Of a stretch of 64,000 nt of DNA, positions 63,960-64,000 are shown one piece after another. Origin of the DNA: Janibacter indicus (GTDB taxonomy: Bacteria > Actinomycetota > Actinomycetes > Actinomycetales > Dermatophilaceae); contig NZ_FWXN01000012.1 in NCBI RefSeq assembly GCF_900176385.1, forward strand, positions 85,621 through 149,620, given 5' to 3'. Every line of letters begins with the position of its first letter. Position 1 is the first letter of the stretch. Under the pieces are notes generated by a model that worked only from the letters and a program-made list of their open reading frames with translations, was not told where the DNA came from and did no database searches. A program made the position numbers and the translations under genes.

Positions 63960-64000
63960 GTCCGGCTGCGTCCTACTCTCCCACACCGTCACCAGTGCAG
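63960..64000 (-). rRNA. rrf: 5S ribosomal RNA, 3' end only
   Basis: Read on the minus strand the window ends with CTGCACTGGTGACGGTGTGG followed by GAGAGTAGGACGCAGCCGGAC, the standard 3' end of 5S rRNA. The rest of the gene and presumably 23S/16S lie beyond 64000. The exact 3' end is estimated within a few bases. Confidence 0.85.

Overview
The window is very GC-rich, densely packed bacterial chromosome. The gene order is typical of Actinobacteria. Long stretches follow the order known from Mycobacterium tuberculosis: ftsH-folE-folP-folB/K-DUF3180; hpt-tilS-DUF2342-dacB-ppa; tmk/holB; topA; and a DECH helicase next to a tad-like secretion cluster. This order, the GTG starts, the GTGA/ATGA gene overlaps and many apparently leaderless promoters suggest a member of the Micrococcales, perhaps Intrasporangiaceae/Dermatophilaceae (Janibacter-like). 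That placement is inference. No IS element, prophage or CRISPR array was seen.

Layout. 1-5 kb: the 3' part of a nuoD-like gene, two tandem secreted surface proteins sharing a PGVVQTDG-plus-membrane-helix C-terminus, and a class F-like sortase. 4.7-14 kb (minus strand): the FtsH/folate operon, then hpt, tilS, a DUF2342 protease and a PBP4-type carboxypeptidase. 14-22.9 kb: soluble pyrophosphatase, a SRPBCC protein, an alpha/beta hydrolase, a lipoprotein, tRNA-Thr(CGU), an acyltransferase, a peptidoglycan amidase, a secreted peptidase, and the holB/tmk pair. 23-26.6 kb: a four-gene osmoprotectant (glycine-betaine type) ABC importer with overlapping genes. 26.7-40.6 kb: a beta-lactamase-fold hydrolase, acyl-CoA synthetase plus SCP2, TopA, a DODA-type dioxygenase, a methyltransferase, a proton-pumping pyrophosphatase and a D-hydroxyacid dehydrogenase. 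40.7-49.1 kb: a STAS protein, a DECH helicase, small membrane proteins and a tad/flp-like cluster (ssd, tadA, tadB, tadC, DUF4244, TadE-like proteins). 49.3-56.2 kb: a Fic-like protein with a degenerate motif, a LytS/LytTR two-component system and two DUF485+sodium:solute symporter modules, the second ActP-like. 56.3-60 kb: a biotin regulon (bioY-ecfA-ecfT-bioB) facing a BioQ-type repressor across a double operator. 60-64 kb: a lipoprotein frame without a start, phenylalanine hydroxylase, acetyl-CoA synthetase and the 3' end of a 5S rRNA gene on the minus strand.

How the genes connect. ActP-like uptake and Acs together form an acetate assimilation route. The PPi pump and the soluble pyrophosphatase both consume PPi, a by-product of acyl/acetyl activation and tRNA modification. 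BioQ would control biotin uptake and BioB. The sortase and its two neighbouring surface proteins look like a self-contained cell-wall attachment module with unusual chemistry.

Two observations stand out. (1) The short sequence CGAAGGG, mostly extended to RCGAAGGGRG, occurs about 78 times by hand count, roughly five times a base-composition expectation. It occurs on both strands, forces otherwise rare codons inside genes, and forms inverted pairs inside terminators, much as DNA uptake sequences do in other bacteria. (2) The sortase lacks an arginine at the position expected for the third catalytic residue, and sits beside two proteins carrying a non-LPXTG C-terminal signal.
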